Source of the DNA: Apiosordaria backusii
Taxonomy: Eukaryota > Ascomycota > Sordariomycetes > Sordariales > Lasiosphaeriaceae
Reading direction: 5' to 3'
Assembly (NCBI GenBank): GCA_030549205.1
Contig: JAUKTV010000012.1
Coordinates: forward strand, 434,001-498,000
Length of the DNA: 64,000 bases
In this document: positions 62,661 through 64,000 of the stretch, in pieces
Layout of the letters: the number at the start of each line of letters is the position of its first letter
How positions within the stretch are numbered: the first letter of the stretch is position 1
Notes under the pieces: model-generated
What the model was told of the DNA's origin: nothing
Seen by the model: only the letters and a program-made list of their open reading frames with translations
The model's database searches: none
Made by a program: the position numbers and the translations under genes

Positions 62661-64000
62661 CTACTGACAGCTATGCCAGGTCTTGTGACGAGCAAATTTA
62701 TGCAGCTTCCATCCCACATGTGCAACGTCAAACTCCTCTCGCAAGCCTAAATCTTCGACCTCGAGATCGTCAACCAAAACTCTAGACAAGACCTCTTCCT
62801 CCAACCTATCACTGACCGTCGGGTAGTCTACCGGATCCCCCGGCACTGCCGTGCAGCCGTCATGCAGCTGGTAATCAGGCAAGCAAACACCCTGGATATA
62901 TTGTACTGACTCGATCGAGGTGCCCGAGTACTTGATCATATTGTGAAACAAGGGAATGACCTCCCGACGGAAGGCACTGTCCGGGTGCAGCTCCATGCCC
63001 GGATGGACATACTTGTCTTGTCCAACGTTCTCCGCTGGGTGGCCGTCATGGTGTGGATGAGCATCACCGTCTGGGTGAGCGTCGTCGTCATCGCTCGAAT
63101 GAGCATCGTCGTCCGAATGAGGGTCACCCTCCTCGTAAGGAGGGAAATAAGCCGAACCCATCGAGAGAGGATTGTTGATGGCAAGGTGTTGAAAAGCTCT
63201 GTCGATGACCTCTTTGCCCCAGAGTGTGGAAGGCATGACTTGGAGAACGGACCACTCACGCTCTTTTTTCCCACCGCCACCACCACCAAATTCCTCTCCA
63301 TAAAATAGCTCTCCACCGCTGTCGAAGATCAACGCCCCGTCTCTCTTGAGAATGCTTCTCGCATCCAGATCCAGCCAATGGGAGACGGCGCCAGGAATGA
63401 TCAATCGTCTAGACGGCATCGGCAGCTGCTCGTCCTCATCCAGGGTATAATCCTTCTCTTCCGGTATAGACTTTCGGGGTTTGTTCTCCTCCGGCGTATA
63501 ATGCCACCTCCAAACCGAGTTAGGATTCCGGCAGCTCGGCTCGGGGCACTCATAGTTGCGGTGTTCCAAAGCGCGCCAGCTCGCGTCTTGGTAAGTGACG
63601 AGTTTCGTCTTGGGGGCCTGGGATGTGCGACAAATTCGGTATCGGAACGTCATGGGAAACATTCTCGGCTCGTTTGCGGGACGGGGCAGACCCATATCAG
63701 GCCTGGTGCGCGTGACCCAACAGTCGAAAGTGCGGATCCCGTCGAAAATGGAGTTTATGCCGGGCAGCACCTGGTAGTGGAACAGCTTGGTGGCAAGGTA
63801 CGGGTCGATATTCCGACCCAGGGTCACATGGAGGGATGCGGGAGGGATCGAACTCATGATGAGACCAGGACAGTGTTCGAGGCGCAGGCCGTCAAGGTGA
63901 AGAATGTCGAGACGGGGGTTGATGTAGTTGTCGATCCATCTCATACTGTCGTTTCGGCGCCGCGGGACGGTGAGGTAGGTCAGTTGAAGGCGCTTGTAGT
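62661..64000 (-). CDS. 2EXR-family protein, paralogue F, 5' end outside window
   Basis: The frame is open from the right edge (first full codon at 63998) to a stop at 62661, so the N-terminus with the 2EXR domain lies beyond the window. The first residues (YKRLQL) align with the end of that domain in other copies (HYHRYQL). Family blocks are clear: YINPRLDILHLDG, LHVTLGRNI, RTFDCWVTRTRPD, FRYRICR, CPEPSCRNPN, W-WHYTPEE, GAVSHWLDLDARSILKRDGALIFDSG, WSVLQVMPSTLWGKE, YIQGVCLPDYQ and YPTVSD. Position-specific inserts include a Gly/Lys run (GGGGGGKK) and a His/Asp-rich tract built on DDDAH/DGDAH units (about 63040-63140). At least 446 residues are present. The array therefore continues to the right of the window. 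Confidence 0.86.
   Translation of the reverse strand, partial: YKRLQLTYLTVPRRRNDSMRWIDNYINPRLDILHLDGLRLEHCPGLIMSSIPPASLHVTLGRNIDPYLATKLFHYQVLPGINSIFDGIRTFDCWVTRTRPDMGLPRPANEPRMFPMTFRYRICRTSQAPKTKLVTYQDASWRALEHRNYECPEPSCRNPNSVWRWHYTPEENKPRKSIPEEKDYTLDEDEQLPMPSRRLIIPGAVSHWLDLDARSILKRDGALIFDSGGELFYGEEFGGGGGGKKEREWSVLQVMPSTLWGKEVIDRAFQHLAINNPLSMGSAYFPPYEEGDPHSDDDAHSSDDDDAHPDGDAHPHHDGHPAENVGQDKYVHPGMELHPDSAFRREVIPLFHNMIKYSGTSIESVQYIQGVCLPDYQLHDGCTAVPGDPVDYPTVSDRLEEEVLSRVLVDDLEVEDLGLREEFDVAHVGWKLHKFARHKTWHSCQ
63036..63130. repeat. Imperfect coding repeat giving His/Asp-rich tract
   Basis: GATGAGCATC/GTCGTC-type units repeat irregularly on the plus strand. They are read on the minus strand as DDAH, DGDAH and DGHP units inside paralogue F. 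The tract sits in a linker that is unrelated in the other paralogues. Confidence 0.8.

Noticed and set aside
1..64000. CRISPR arrays, operons, bacterial-type ribosome binding sites
   Set aside because: The sequence is fungal nuclear DNA with spliceosomal introns; no regularly spaced repeats were seen.

Overview
The window looks like a filamentous ascomycete nuclear chromosome (Pezizomycotina, most likely Sordariomycetes). Introns are short (42-109 nt) with GTAAGT/GTATGT-type donors and CTRAY-like branch sites close to the acceptor. Genes are mostly monocistronic on both strands, and there are Zn2Cys6, HET-domain and 2EXR-domain genes. All exon joins below were worked out by eye from splice signals and reading frame; none is transcript-verified.

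Layout. 1-8.7 kb: a small secreted protein, an apparently intact pogo/Fot1-type DNA transposon in an AT-rich pocket, and a secreted DUF1996 protein. 9-23 kb: a housekeeping block with a C2H2 zinc-finger protein, NOP56 (box C/D snoRNP), VPS4 (ESCRT AAA-ATPase), prefoldin subunit 6, a 228-aa protein I cannot assign, and an AMSH-like JAMM deubiquitinase whose stop codon is followed by a coding-like acidic extension. 23.7-34.7 kb: a Zn2Cys6 regulator followed by an alpha/beta hydrolase, an SDR, a Baeyer-Villiger-type monooxygenase (one frameshift in a C6 run) and a long-chain fatty alcohol oxidase. Together these could carry out subterminal oxidation of long aliphatic chains: alcohol to ketone (SDR), ketone to ester (BVMO), ester to alcohol plus acid (hydrolase), alcohol to aldehyde (oxidase). 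36-45.6 kb: an ACMSD-type amidohydrolase, a degenerate class I terpene cyclase, an unassigned 201-aa protein, an ankyrin protein with a one-base frameshift, and a four-helix membrane protein with an in-frame TAG.

46-64 kb is the most unusual part. At least six paralogues of one family (N-terminal 2EXR domain plus a long conserved C-terminal region I cannot assign) lie on both strands, and the last runs off the window edge. Between the third and fourth are a 192-aa secreted precursor, predicted to release a very basic six-cysteine peptide after a dibasic site, and a 771-aa HET-domain protein. One paralogue has a 4-bp insertion. Hypervariable acidic, His/Asp-rich or Ser/Pro-rich linkers separate the conserved blocks. 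This resembles a fast-evolving accessory or allorecognition-like island, but that function is inference.

Several genes carry single-base or single-codon disruptions (BVMO, ankyrin, membrane protein, one 2EXR gene). Two of these are C6/G6 homopolymers, so assembly error has to be excluded before they are called pseudogenes.
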